A stretch of 64,000 nucleotides of DNA from Daucus carota subsp. sativus (GCF_001625215.2 NC_030381.2:34904689-34968688); one strand, 5' to 3'. Shown: positions 9,334 to 22,426, counted from the first letter of the stretch. Translations and numbers: made by a program. The notes: a model not told the origin generated them from the letters alone.

Positions 9334-12300
9334 ACACACACACAAAAAATTCTAAGATCCTCACGAAATCTACTTACAGTAAATTTGGGGAGGCGAATTT
9401 TGTACGTATCCACAAGTTCCATCATCAAATCAACCAAATTTGAGAAAGGGCTGTCAAGAACCATCCCTGCAATGGAAGGATCCTCAGCTCCATACATTAA
9501 GCTGGCAAGAGCAATTTTTGAAGTCAATCATCTGTATCTCACTTTGTCATTTACTTCATGTAACTTAACTAGCTAGACAAGCTTGTCACCCTTATGATAT
9601 GAAAGTTAAAAGCTGTTAAGTGACCGGTTCTCCTAAAACCTCAAAGTGTTAGGATGAGCGTTTACTTATTCTAACATTGCCCCTCACTCGAAAGCCATAT
9701 TTGGGTTGAGAGAGGATCACAGACGCTCATCTTTGGGACATAAATTTGTCTTCGTGTCCATAAATTATGAGAATATTAGGGGATTAGAGGGAGTGGACCC
9801 TCGAGTCTCCTGTAAGTATGATGACCTTTGATACCCATTTTAAGTGAGTAGTTTTCCTAAAACATCAAGGTGTTAGAAGGAGGCTACCAGTATTCTAACA
9901 AAATCATAAAACTATCCCCGAAAGCTAATTTTAACCATTGATATACTATTTTGTTCCTTATCATTAATAAACATTCACCTTGGGGTCATTTGTTAGAACA
10001 AGTCCGATGCAATGGAATAGTTGTATCTATTGCTATATTATAGCACCAAATGCATCTGGTTAAAATTAGCTTTCGGGGATAGTTTTATGCTTTTGTTAGA
10101 ATACTGTAAGGAGATATTAAGAGCATTGTACTATATCTGTAAGAAGATATTTAATAGGTCACTTTCTACCGCATATATCCAAGAATGCAAAATATCAAAG
10201 TATGGCACATCAGAACAATTTACAATAGTTAAATAGAAGACAAGGTCCCAAAAATTTATCCTGTATTCAAAAATATTACTAAAAGGCAACATGTGGTGTA
10301 AATACCTAGTCACAGCTCCCATTGAGCGGCCCCACAAGCCAATCAAAGACACGTTCCCATCTTCGCGTAAATAGTTTACAACAGCTCTCAGGTCATCTTT
10401 CTGGGAGAGCAAAACAATTCGAGTTCAGTGCATAAAAAAAACACAATACATGCTCTTAATCCATTTTACATCTTAAAAAGTAGTGGCACTAGTGTTTTCT
10501 ACCGATTAAACTTACACAAATTGATTCTATTTTTATGTGTCATATCCAAGTCGTAAAGTCAAAGGATAACATACAAAAAATTATTCATGGACAGTGTTAT
10601 TAAAAGCGCGCATATGCGCACGCATATGCGATATGCGATGCGATGCCCGCCTGAAGCGCGTCGCTTCGGAGATGCGATGCGCCTTCAATGATGCGCTCGC
10701 TTTTATGTGCAGCGAGTGCTTATGCGCTGTTCAAAAGCGCAAAATAAGCGTGCTTCTTTTAAAATGAGTCATTTTTAAAGGAAATGGGTTCAGAAAAAAC
10801 CCTGTGGACCTTATAGTAACTAAAACAAATAGATATAGACCAGATTTACATGCAAGAACAAGAGATATCGAACCGGAGACTAAAATTAAACTCATCTTCT
10901 TTTATGGTTATTGCATATAGATACCCATATATATAAGATACACATATCTTGTATATACTATTATATATTTATACATACAAGTGTTGTATATACACATATG
11001 ACTTGAGTATGATGAAGAAGACTTTGTTAAGGATCCGAATTATATTAGTAAAGATGATGATTTCCTGAATATTGATGACGAAGAAGTGGAAGAATGGACT
11101 AAGTTTGGAATTCTTTGCTACCTTGACTTTAGAAGAATTTGGTTGCTTTATCAATAAATGTCATCTTATGTGTAAATTAACAGTTTTCTGCTTATATATC
11201 ATTTATATATGTATATTTATTTGTCTTCGATGAATCCGCGCATTTCGCGTTGCGCTTATGCTCTAGGGGGCCTTTGCGCTTCTGTGCGCATATCGCGTTT
11301 AATAACACTGTTCATGGACCTTGCACACTTCGAACAAGTTGTTGTAAGACCTTTTATATCATTTTGAACTTAGGTTGTTGCAAGATGAAGTGTCCGGTTT
11401 TGATATCAAAGTTCAGACTGATCCTATACCCATGCCCATGTCATGTGCGGTCGGCATTGGTATAAGGTGACAATCGAAGAGTCTGGGTAACATAGCAATA
11501 CATAAACAGTTACATATATAGTTATAACAGGAGCCTCAATCTATCACTTCACATTAGTTACTCACCTAGCAGAAGACTATGGATATCGTAGTTTCAAGCT
11601 TTAAGCAAAACAGAAGATGATTTTACAGCTTGAAGTCACTGGTGGCGGGAAATCAATCAGAGATTAAGATAATTTACAACTATTGCCATCCCGCACCCCC
11701 TCTCCCGCACTTTAATGCGTCTTAGCCTTCAAATACAGGGGTACGCCACATGGCGCACCCCTGCCGAATGCCGAACACAGTACGCTAGCATAGTGCCCAA
11801 TTTCTGCTTTCTAGAAGAAAAGTATTCTTTTTTTCATTATTTGTTAATAAAAATGCATTACATTCTTTATTATTAGTTAGAAAATTGTGGTTTTGAAATA
11901 AAATAATACAGATATCCCAAATATGTAACCTAGGATATTGGTCACTTAATATCAAACAGAGTGTAAAAATATTCAAAATTCTTGTTTTCCGATTGAAAGG
12001 CGTTGCTTCGATCTTGGAAAACGAAGATGATAAATTCACAATATTCTTACATGTTTTTTAAGTAAATTACTGGGTGAATCAACAGAATAGCAGACTGGGA
12101 ATGTTACAAGGAATGCACACATATAAACAAGCAACAAGTAAAGATATGAACTTCGTCAATAAGGTAAGCCACTACTATATCATATTAGCGTGATACTCCA
12201 TTATTTAGGTAACTGCTGCTTTAAGATTTCTAGTGGCATTCCACATAAAGCACTTAGTTTTAATATGGTTTCCAGATTCCTAAATGGAATTCAAATGACA

Positions 12301-14960
12301 TGTTTTCTGTTTTTTTATCAAGCTTTGCGTGTCTACCAGCTATACATACATGATTATAAAGAACTGATAATGCATAAAAGGGGAAGCAGTGATCTCTAAA
12401 ATAATGAGAAATCAAATTAAATGGGTTCTTACTTCATTCCACCCAAGGGTTACATGGTCTCCTCCTGATATTCCAGATCCAGAGAAATCAAGGGTAAAAA
12501 CTGTGATGTTTGAAGGCAGTAATATTATAGCTGCTTCACTCGCATCTGCTCTGCACCCACTGGCATGGAATCAAGACGACAAGTGTTTAGAAAAACAATA
12601 TTATATATTTATAGTTTAGACCAATATGACCATAGTCAAGAACCAAACAATCAAACTACTTCCAATATTAAGGAAGAAAAGACAATACTATAGGTGATCA
12701 TTTGTGCTATATCTCAAATTGAAAAAACAGAAGGCCAAAGGAACTGAAAATCAATATATCAGCTCTCAGAAAGTTGTCAAGCCTCCTTAAATCATGAAAT
12801 AGCCAGATTTTAAAATACTAGATGTCATTTACTCAACTATGTACGTGTTCGAAAGTCAAGAACTTGTTCCAACTTTAATTTTCATGTACAACTCTATAGA
12901 AGATTAATTTATTAGTTTCTTGAAATCACTCATGATCCAAGAAATCTTTATAAAAAGTCCTAACATCAACTTCCTTTTAATGGATAAAAGTGGAAGTTTA
13001 AGCAATATTTAATCATTATAGAATAGTGTTGAGTAACTTTCTTAATCCGTGCACATAAAGCTAAAATAACTATTATTATGCATCACATGAAGTATATGAA
13101 CATCTCTATACATCAGAATCTAGTCACCACCATCATGGTTTTAAATTCTTGAACCCGAATCATTCAACTTAAAACTTCAATTACACTTGTAGACCCGTGT
13201 CAAGCAAGCATAATGATCATAGTACAAGAGCTCAAGTTTCAACACTTCCTATTATATGAGAATATTGGCAACAACAAGATCCGCAGTGTCATCACTAATG
13301 AAAAGACATAAAAGCTTAGATCCCTCAATCACCTGTTTCCATGACAGTATATAACACAAGGTAAAGCTTTTTCTTCTGGTGGGACTATAGGCACGTAGTG
13401 ACTACACTGGAGAACATCTCCTCGGCTGTTCTTTACCTGAAACAAGTCCAAGGATAAGATGAACAATAAATAAGATTTGGATTTTGGATAGTAGAAATAA
13501 TCATCGAGAGTTCGAGACATTAAAAAGTTAAATACACAAACGCAAACACACACATAGCAGTGATTTTCTAGGGAAACCTCTGACCTAATATACTTCTTTA
13601 GTTCTTTCCTACACGACAGTAGACTACTTAGCAGTACACATATTCAAGTTCTAGTTCGATGCCTTGAGCTTTAGGCATCAGTGCTTTACTGATATAACAT
13701 AATTTACTTTATTCACGCAAGTAAGAGAAAACTTGACACTTTTATAAAGGTTCTATTACTTGTATAGTAAATTTGATAATAAGTTGTACAACAAAAATAA
13801 TTCTTCGCAGCTGGAATATATCTCCAAACAATATACCATATAACACGTCTTCTATCTGAAGCGCTACTATATAGTTTCCTGAACGCAACAGATCACTTAG
13901 TGGCAGAAGTATATTAGTGAAGTGCATAGTTTCACTTTTCACAAACAGCTAAGCAGCCTGACAACTTTAGTGCAAAGTCATAATTTGAATTTGCATCCAA
14001 TTAAGGTGTGCACCTTACCTCTAAATCTTTTCTCTGAAACAACTTTCCTTTAAGCATGAATTCCTGATCTAAGAGATCATTGTTTGGGTCGTATTCCGCT
14101 CTGCAGGAAACAAGGTGGGTGTGTCACCACTTATATTCAAATTCAGACTAATAACATGTGATTTTGAAAAGAAAACAATATTTGTTTTTGCTAAGTAAAT
14201 AATTTATATATACTGAAAAAAAAAAAAAAAAACACCGTCACTTGCGAAAAACAACCCAAGAAGAGAAGACACATACATCTTCTCTTAACTAAACAACTTC
14301 TAAATACAGAAACAGATTACATGCGACTAATCTTATATAACAAGAGAATCAAAGAAAAATCCCTAGCAATCTGTCTAATCTAAAAGAAGACTAATCGTTA
14401 AAAAAAAAAACAATTTTTCCTGCGATTGTTCGTGTCTTAACAGTTAAATCTAGAAAAAGCTTACAAGAAAATATACACAGAAGAAAAAGTTCCCTTTCCT
14501 TTCTGATAAGATGCATATCTTTACAAAGCTAGTTTAGATCCACACCAAACCTAACCAATAACAAACTATCCAATTCAAAGTCCAAATTCTTAGAGTGTAA
14601 ACTATACCCCCATTTCATATCGAAAATAACCCAACTGCACAATCAAATGCTAATTCAATCATGCTAAAAAGGCATATACAACACATAAAAAAATATAAAA
14701 TATATCCACTTAAAATTCAAAACCCTAACAAGAAAATTCAACAAAAGTACATAAACTGATACAAAACAACAGAAAAGACATCCCCCAGAAAACTCCAGAT
14801 TTGAAGTCAAACCATGATGATGTTTCAAGAAACCCACCTAAATTCTCACAAGTACATAAAAGAACATCTAAAAACATATGCATAGACATAAACAAACATA
14901 AAATATGAGTAGGGTGATTAACCTTGGTGGGCGAATGATGAAGTTGACAAATTGTTCCAT
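8283..14960 (-). CDS. ABHD17-type alpha/beta hydrolase, 8 exons, 3' end missing from window
   Basis: Exons (minus): 14960-14923, 14100-14019, 13436-13333, 12559-12433, 10400-10306, 9501-9378, 8577-8497, 8381-8283. All joins are GT-AG and in phase, giving 250 residues starting MEQFVNFIIRPPRAEYDP. The fold is a serine hydrolase: oxyanion-side HGN near residue 73, nucleophile elbow GRSMG with Ser143, and a GHAIDDDF segment carrying the likely catalytic Asp. The family's following GDHN segment with the catalytic His is not found between 8282 and the viral block. The last donor (ATG|GTAAAT) is intact, so either the final exon(s) lie left of the window across an intron holding the viral cluster, or the gene is truncated. 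Animal ABHD17 proteins depalmitoylate membrane proteins; the plant role is inferred only. Confidence 0.9.
9262..9345. repeat. Low-complexity CA / poly-A / CA run in hydrolase intron
   Basis: A (CA)n tract, a run of more than 30 A, and another (CA)n tract lie in the intron between exons 6 and 7. No retroposon boundaries were seen around it. Confidence 0.8.
10592..11310. mobile_element. Non-autonomous hAT-type element with 8-bp TSD
   Basis: The element is 719 bp, begins CAGTGTTATTAAA and ends with its inverted complement TTTAATAACACTG. It is flanked by perfect 8-bp direct repeats TTCATGGA (10584-10591 and 11311-11318). Eight-base duplications and CA[G]TG-type termini are diagnostic of hAT transposons. 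Subterminal regions are very rich in GCGC/GCGAT motifs. Inside, near 11010-11157, a frame reading DEEDFVKDPNYISKDDDFLN-like acidic sequence ends in a stop and may be a remnant of the transposase C-terminus. It lies in the intron between hydrolase exons 4 and 5. Confidence 0.9.
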
Positions 14961-17900
14961 TGAATTCCTCAGGTGAAAAGTGTTGGTATCAAGAAACAAC
15001 CCAGTTCTTGATTGTGAATTCTTGTGTATGTATTGTGTATAAAGCAGTGGAATCAGGAGTAATATGTGAAGAGAAAGATGATGAATCTGTGAAAATGAGA
15101 AAAAGAAAAAGAGGGGTTTGTTTTGTTTGTTGTATCAATGTATGTCAAGTGCGTTTCGTTACTTGCAAAACAATAATAAAAGATGGGTTTTTAATGAAGT
15201 TGAGTTGTTTTATTTATTACAGAACATTTATTACAGAACATGAAAAGGAAAAAACCCACCAGGGTGGTTGTTTCTTCTTGCTGTCGTTTCTATGTACATG
15301 GCGTCTTTCACTCTCTCTAGCGCACGTGAGAATTCCAAGTGTGAGCCATCGGTTTAGAGCAAAAAAAAAGTGCTATTTTTATTTGAGAGTTAGGACAATT
15401 GGTATCAGATTTTGCCATTGGTAAGATGATTTTTGATTCAATTTATACGAGAGCAGTGTTATTTATTCCAAATAAATTCATTCAATGTTTATCAAATTAT
15501 GTGACATAATATATGTCAAATTTTAATTTGTTAACACATATATATGTATGTGGAGTCCATTCCAATCCTGTTATTAAGAAAATTATCATGTATGTATTGA
15601 CGACTCAGCATGTAAGGATAGTTTTAGGAAACGAATTTGAGATATTTTGCATTTCTCTTCATATAAAATAATCGAGGTGATTAATTTTGATCAAAACGAT
15701 ATATTTAATTCGATGGTTAAATTTTTTAATGAGTTTTAATATGATGGTTATACTTTATAATTTATAAATCGGTGAATTTATGTTGTTTTTGATTGGAGTG
15801 AATGAAATAGAATTGAATGAGTAAAAATAAAAATAAATAACGGCAGGTAAAAGTAAATGACAACGGGTAGAAAAAACTTGAGAAGAAACAAGTGGTTATA
15901 AATTTGTATGATAAAATTTGGATATAAAATATGTATGATAAAGAATGGAGTATTCTTTCTCAAAAAGAAAATGATGAATGTAAAGAAATTATTAAATATT
16001 TAATTGAAAATAGTTCAAATTTCATCTTATTTCCCTTCATTTACATCGATCCTAATTACCAAATATAACATTAATTTGTAGCAAAATTTGAAATAGTAAT
16101 TGTCGTTTAATTATTCCTCATTTTGCCAACTCATTTATGTTATTAAAACTCCCTCCATCCTTCTCAATTCTTTATAGTACTTTTCACTACATAGCATGTA
16201 TTTTAAACACTATTTTATCATTTATTAAATATTTAGGCAATCGATTTGCAGATTTGAATCTATAAACATCATTTTTAAACTCCGTAGAAGTTATGACCAC
16301 CGTATTGTAATCGATTTAGAAATTTATGAACAAAGAATTAGAACGACATCCAAAATTATTACTTTTATAAATTTTTGTAATCATACTTCTCTCTTTTCCA
16401 CAAATCAAACTCTGATTTTTAAAGAAAATTTTGGTTATTTTGGTCCGGACCGGACCGGTCCAGACCGAACCGAATTATTGGTCCGGTCTATAATAAAATT
16501 TTGGTCCGATTCGGTATTTAAAAAAAAATGAAATTTTGATTTTCTGTCAATTCGGTGTTTTGGACTGAATCAAAGGAATGCTTACCTTTCAAGCTGAACA
16601 AGACCAATAAAGTTTAAAAAATCTAAATTTTTTCTTTAAAAGAAATTAACAAAGCTGAAGCCATAAGCAAATATTTTTAGCTTTATATCCTGCAAATAAA
16701 TGATTAGCTTACTGAAACCATAGCAATGATAAAAGAATTTACTGCCAGCATGTGAATGTATAATTATTACTCATGTTGTGTGTTTGACAACTCCCTGGCA
16801 CTTCCAAATCAAGAATTTGTTTTGGTTATTTAATATGCTGACACTTTGTTTTACATATTGGTGTTATATTAATCGCATGAGCCACTTTGGAAAATTGAAG
16901 CAGCACTGCTGGTGCCTTACAATATATGAGGTGAAAACGAGTTGAATAGGTACGAACAACAGCATGGTCGGATTCGGCTCGAATTTATAATTACAATACT
17001 CAAAACATGTATATTCAGTATTAAAAAACATTTTAAGCCTCTGACTGAATTAGCAAAGAAAAATATAGCTCTCTCTGCTCTCTGCATCGTTGCAGTACCT
17101 GCATAATTTGTGGGGAAGTATATATAACATGAAGTAAATGAGATATAATTTGTGATAAATCTGAGATTAATCAAAATTGCAGATAAAACACAATGCATAA
17201 ATTATTTATTTTTTGATTTTATATCAAAGGAAAGGTATATACTTACTATAAATTTTCTGGTACAAGACAAGTCAAAACTGATGCACACTAATAATAGTTG
17301 CAAAGAAGGTTCATTGTATCAGCTGACATGTAATGAGAGTATTTTACTAGTTAAAATATGGCCTGGGAATCTTGACCAGGAACACATAGTATCTTTACTA
17401 TATTTACAATAGTTTAAAATTCAGCTTGGTTTAACAATTTAGATATATTTATGAATTATTATAAAGAATATAAAAGAAAGTGAGTTCTTTGTCGAAAACC
17501 AAAGCTTCTGATGTCAACAACAATATTTTCAACATTAGAAAGCTATTTATCAACTGTTTTCTTCCTCTCCCAGGTTTGAGGCAGACCATTTTCTGGGTGC
17601 TCTTTAGCTTAAATTTTAACAGGGCCCTGCTACTTTTCTTGGTTTAACTTGGTAGTTATGCTTTATGGGCTGTAATTAATTACATCAAAAGAAAACAAGA
17701 ATCTGATGATTAGAATCCTCAAAAGACTAAAACTTTTGGTGCTTTTGGAGGGTTTTTTAATGTTTAGACAAATAGGTTTTCTGGGTAGAATCTGCCACAC
17801 TGCTGAATCTGGCCATTACAGATTCCACTAGTTGTGAGTGTATATGCAATGACTATATGTGGTATATGAGTCAAGTTTGTGACTTTTTTTAAGAACCTAG

Positions 17901-18726
17901 ATTGCATGATATATTTTATTTATTTCTTCAGGCTCTTCTGGTCTGATGACTTTTTGTGAAGTGGATTTTGCACTTTTTCAGATAATCATATGTAGAATAA
18001 TATGATTAAATTGTGAATGGTGGTAGGTTTGTTTCTTGCTGCATTATTAAAGGGGGTGGATCAATGGTAAGGTGGACAGATCACATGCATCATCAGGAGC
18101 CACTTTACCATTATGTTCTTCTGCTGCTGCAACTTCTTATAATTCGACATGCTCCTGTAGTCCTATTCAAATAAAAGATGGCGCATCAATGCTGATAAAT
18201 TAGGCGATTTGCTGTGTGAAAAAATTTGTAGAATTGACATTCATGTGGATGAATTGGATCGAAAGATGTGAACTATTATTTACGGTGATTTGTTCATCTG
18301 CAACCTGCTCACCAGTCCAGTCTGCAGATACTATATATATGCATGTTCAAATTGATAAAGAGCCGACTAGAGAAGTCGAAGTTACAATTTAACAGGGAAG
18401 CAGCATCTGCATTAGTTGGCCACATGGCATTGGGGAAGAAATGCAGCTTAGATGATATTAGGTGAAAGCTAATCAAAATGGATGTTATACAGAGGGATGT
18501 CCAACATAGACAGTGATATTTGACACTATACACATGTGTGTGTGTTCTCCAATCCTAATAGTTTTAGTAACTCCAATCAGATAATGAAATCATAATAATG
18601 ACAAAACTTACCAGATTAAACATGTAAAACATGTAGAACTAAAGAAAAAGGGTACACCAACTGAACATTCTTTTTTTTTAAAAAAAACAGAACATTCTTC
18701 TTTACAAAAGATTGTCTATTACAATA
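14961..18726. other. Intergenic, hydrolase upstream region
   Basis: About 140 bases next to 14960 are the likely 5'UTR/promoter of the hydrolase. The rest is AT-rich without a supportable gene; short ORFs here lack splice support or homology. At 16440-16490 is a GC-rich cluster of GGTCCGG/CCGGACC motifs, probably a fragment of a repeat. At 16147 CTCCCTCC resembles a Stowaway end, but no partner end was found. Confidence 0.6.
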
Positions 18727-19038
18727 CTCCCTCCTTCTCATATCAGTAGTCTTCTTTGCAAATTTCACACATATTAAGAAATATTAAATATAATGTCTAT
18801 CACTGATATCATTACTAAAATTGCATTAATTATACATGAATATAACCATGTTTTCTTGAATAATCACTATCGTTAATTAAAATTTTATAGTTATTTGCTT
18901 AAAATGTTTTGAAAGTTGTGTGAATTAATGATAGTCAATGTTGAAAATAATATAAAGTTATATTGAATAAAGAATATTACAAATATTATGGGAAATTTTA
19001 TTTTGACAAATAAGACTCTTAAAATGGGAAGGAAGGAG
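18727..19038. mobile_element. Stowaway-type MITE
   Basis: CTCCCTCCTTCTCAT at the left and its near-inverted complement ending GGAAGGAAGGAG at the right, with TA on each side (18725-18726, 19039-19040). It is 312 bp and non-coding, typical of Stowaway (Tc1/mariner-derived) elements. Confidence 0.85.
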
Positions 19039-19040
19039 TA

Positions 19041-20345
19041 ATGTTTTTTAAATTTATTTTGGCCGATGTTGCTTTGCTTTCTGTTTAGATAATGTAGAAG
19101 CAGCTCTGCTGCAGGCGCCTTTCACTCGCGGGCAGATGAGTGGAGACTGGAGATCCAAAATCTTATTTACGATAGAGTATTGGCACTCAAGTCTGATAAG
19201 GGCGCCATATACAGTATGGAGGATTTACTGATATCGGATCCGGATTGTCTGCACAATATTGACCAAATTATCTCCATAAGCCCTCATGCAAAATTGAAGG
19301 ACTCTTTCCTGGTCAGAATTATATCTAGATGATATGGTCTATGTTAATAATGTGGTTGAGAAGATTCAGTGATATGGATAAGACATATCAGATGCACACT
19401 ACAAGGCTTACTTATATTTGGAATTATAATTTGTGGCACCACAGGAGAGATTATTCTTGGCCAGCTCAGTTTCTACATGCACCCTCTTTCCAAAACATCT
19501 AGATGTGCAATTTTAGAATTGCTGGTAACCCATGTTCATCACATAGTATCTAGCAATTGTACAATTGCAATGGAATTCTAGTAGGTCCTAGTGTTGGCTT
19601 GAAGCTGGAGACCAAATGTGGTGGTGTGTTAGATGCCTCCCTGAGCTAAGGTTCTTAATCACATCTCTGGTGTCCCGAAAAGTTTGATCGATGCATGGAT
19701 ATTCTGGTGTATTCAGTGTGCAAATTGTCTCAGTAAGTTCAAGGAATAAAACCAGTATCAAATAAAGAAAGTAAAAACACATAACATGGATGGAGAATTT
19801 CTGAGTCTCACATTTAGGAGGCAAAAAGGATCCTTACCCACTGTCAGAGGCAAGCTGAGAACAAGAGCAAGGAATTTCTGCTAATTGGATTAAAACACTC
19901 CTGTATTTTAACCTCATCAGAAGCAAGAACAATCCCAACACTGTATTTTATGCTGTTTTAACTTGTTTCATATGATATCTTATCGCAACAGAATTACTGC
20001 AATTTACACGACTAATCAAGTATTTTCTTTTAACTTTTTAATTATTTCAAATAAAATAATAAAAGAAATGTTTTTTCATAAATTTCAACATCTCTATGTG
20101 TACAAAATTTTCTGTTGAGGATCCAGAAAAGAGAGAGGTAAAAATAGAAACAAAGATCACATGAACCTCACTTTTCACATATTCCACTTAGAACATACTT
20201 AATTAAGAAGCAAAAACAACACAGAAACAACAGAATTGATACTTGCTCCAAGTTTACACTCTTTCTGGTAAAGTGTACTCTATAAACAATTGTATTTTCA
20301 GGGGATGAACAAATGTAAAGTTCTCTCCCCAAATCTGAAAGAGTC
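19041..20345. other. Intergenic, possible decayed coding remnants, AWPM-19 promoter side
   Basis: The stretch 19090-19580 has near-50% GC pieces and reads partly like decayed coding sequence in shifting frames, but nothing was recognised. The last ~200 bases before 20346 should hold the promoter of the AWPM-19 gene; no convincing TATA box was picked. Confidence 0.4.
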
Positions 20346-21179
20346 ATGGCTTCTGGAGCTGGCAAATCAGCAGCATTCATCTTCTTATTCATCAATGCCC
20401 TACTCTATTTCATTGTCATTGCAATTGCGGGATGGTCCGTGAATCATGCAATGGAAAAAACTCACGAGACAGGCACTTTTCTATTGTCAACTACGATAAA
20501 CTAAATTCATTGCTTAATGACCAAATTTGCAATTTAATTCCATTCGTTTCCCTGTATCAAGAACGATAATTTTAGATTGTTTGTTTTGGTCTTGTATTGT
20601 TGCAGCTTCGGTTCTTCCAATCCCAGCTCGAATATTTCCCATTTATTTCCCCACTGGGAACATGGCAACTGGATTCTTGGTCATCTTTTCACTCATAGCC
20701 GGTGTTGCAGGCTTTGTCACCTCGTTGCTGGGACTCAACAATGTTATGCAATGGGATACTCCTAACTTGCATGCTGCTGCCGCAGCTTCCCTTGCAACTT
20801 GGACTTTAACTCTACTGGCAATGGGGTGATAATTTGTTTTCCGAACTACGGATTTTATTTTTCATTTATAATGATAGTAATTCTGATTTATTTTTTATAC
20901 ACCTAATTAGGTTGGCATGCAAAGAGATCAACATTGGTTGGGCAGACTCTAACTTGGTAAGTTGTATCAAAAATCACCTTCTGATAAAATATAGTAAGAA
21001 ACATCTTTGCTGGTGTGATAGTAATAGTAAAATAACCTTACCGTGATTTTGCTGTGCAGCGGGCTCTAGAGGCAATGCTGATAATATTAAGCGGCACACA
21101 ATTATTCGCAACAGCTGCAATCCATATTGGTGTTGAAGACGTCGTTGCAAGAGATAGGGCCTATGGAGGAAGAGTATAG
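20346..21179 (+). CDS. AWPM-19 family plasma-membrane protein
   Basis: Exons 20346-20472, 20606-20825, 20911-20956 and 21060-21179 join in phase to 170 residues starting MASGAGKSAAF. There are four hydrophobic segments: near residues 9-30, around NMATGFLVIFSLIAG, around the Ala-rich WTLTLLAMG, and around AMLIILSGTQLFATAA. Conserved family words include PARIFPIYFP, WDTPNLHAAAA and ACKEINIGW. The family was named from an ABA-induced wheat membrane protein; a rice member has been reported as an ABA importer, so a role in ABA/stress physiology is plausible but inferred. Odd feature: intron 1 starts with GC (CAG|GCACTT), the only donor that keeps the conserved reading frame. The gene converges on eRF1. 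Confidence 0.92.
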
Positions 21180-22112
21180 ATATAACCAAGAGAATTGCTT
21201 TCCGTGGTTGTCACATTCTTCATAACTACAATATTTGCACGACGACCCCAGATATTATTCACTGAAAAAAAAAAAAGAAATATCAATCTGAACACAACCT
21301 GTTCAGATATCAACATGATCTGTGCATTTTGTCTCCCACGTCTACTTATATCAGATACCTAAATAAAGATGGTTTTATAGTGATTCGCCTTTAAGGTATA
21401 CGCATGTATATATGAAGAAACGGCGCACAATATATTTTACACAAATCCAGAAAAAATAGGCAACTAATGACAACCGCCACCAGAAATTACAGGTAACAAT
21501 TGCACACCATGTAAGAAATCATAGTGCTTTCAATCATGGACGTTAATAAATCAATCATTTAATACCCTATATCTAATGATCTGTATACATCAATCTGACC
21601 ATTACTTATTAAAGGACAAGAAACCAATGAAAGCCTAATAAAATAACAGCAGATAAATGTCATGTTACTAAACAGAAACCACTCTACATTGACCGGCCAG
21701 TCAACCAGCTAATTTTAAGCAAGCAAAACAAGTGCCGACATAATCACCCTCTGGAAAATCAGGGCCTTGTTGATGATGCTTTTCTTATAAACTGATACCA
21801 TAACTTTTGCAAATCAATAAGTGCATAACCAAAAGAGGCTTTTAGAATGTAGAATCTTGTGAAATTTGATGTTGTGCTTGTGTTTTATGCCACAACATTA
21901 TTATTAAAAAAAACAACTAATTGCAGTCTATCCAAACTTCCCATCCAATAAGATAGCTTCCATCTGGAATATGCTTTATATAGATGCGCTTATAAGTTTG
22001 CGTTCCAGATAAACTTCAAGTTCTTGAAAACAATACGAACGAGAACAAGGGCATCACGAGGCTCCCCACAGATATGGCCTTAAATAAGACTACCATCCAG
22101 ATATCATCCGAA
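21180..22112. other. Convergent intergenic region (AWPM-19 and eRF1 3' flanks)
   Basis: AT-rich, no gene seen. It contains the AWPM-19 3' end and, from about 22112 downwards on the minus strand, the predicted last non-coding exon of eRF1. Confidence 0.6.
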
Positions 22113-22310
22113 CTGGTCAACATTAAAGACAGATGATTATCAAGTTGAACATTATGACAGTGATCATAATAGGAAGGACAAAGAGATATAAGAAAACTAG
22201 CAGTGTGTACGTGTAAGTATTATATGCATATGTGAGGGTAAGCTTTAAGCAATATACATAGTGCCTCAAAGAGTAGCAGTAACAGTTAACTACAGAATTG
22301 GCAGAATTAC
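22113..22310 (-). other. Predicted 3'UTR intron of eRF1
   Basis: Donor CAAG|GTAATT at 22311/22310 and acceptor TTGACCAG ending at 22113 give a 198-nt intron. The donor lies 113 nt after the normal stop (22424-22426) but only 26 nt after the next in-frame stop (TAA 22337-22339). The acceptor is the less certain boundary. Confidence 0.65.
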
Positions 22311-22414
22311 CTTGATACTCTTCGTAAATCTTGGAATTACACAGAAACAGCAGTAGCACCAGAACATGTGGCCTGGTGCAGACCCTCTGTCCCTGCACCG
22401 GCCTGACAATAATT

Positions 22415-22426
22415 GATTGATTGCTA
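22415..22426 (-). promoter_or_regulatory. Leaky stop codon context TAG-CAA-TCA
   Basis: The stop and next six bases fit the UAG-CAR-YYA readthrough motif first known from tobacco mosaic virus. Readthrough would add 28 codons and stop at TAA 22337-22339. Confidence 0.8.

Noticed and set aside
9262..9345. Poly-A with flanking CA repeats as a retroposon tail
   Set aside because: No target-site duplication or element body was seen on either side.
16147..16200. CTCCCTCCATCC as another Stowaway element
   Set aside because: No inverted right end with TA flank was found within about 500 bases.
16440..16500. GGTCCGGACCGG cluster as a regulatory island
   Set aside because: More likely a fragment of a dispersed repeat; no partner or gene nearby to support regulation.
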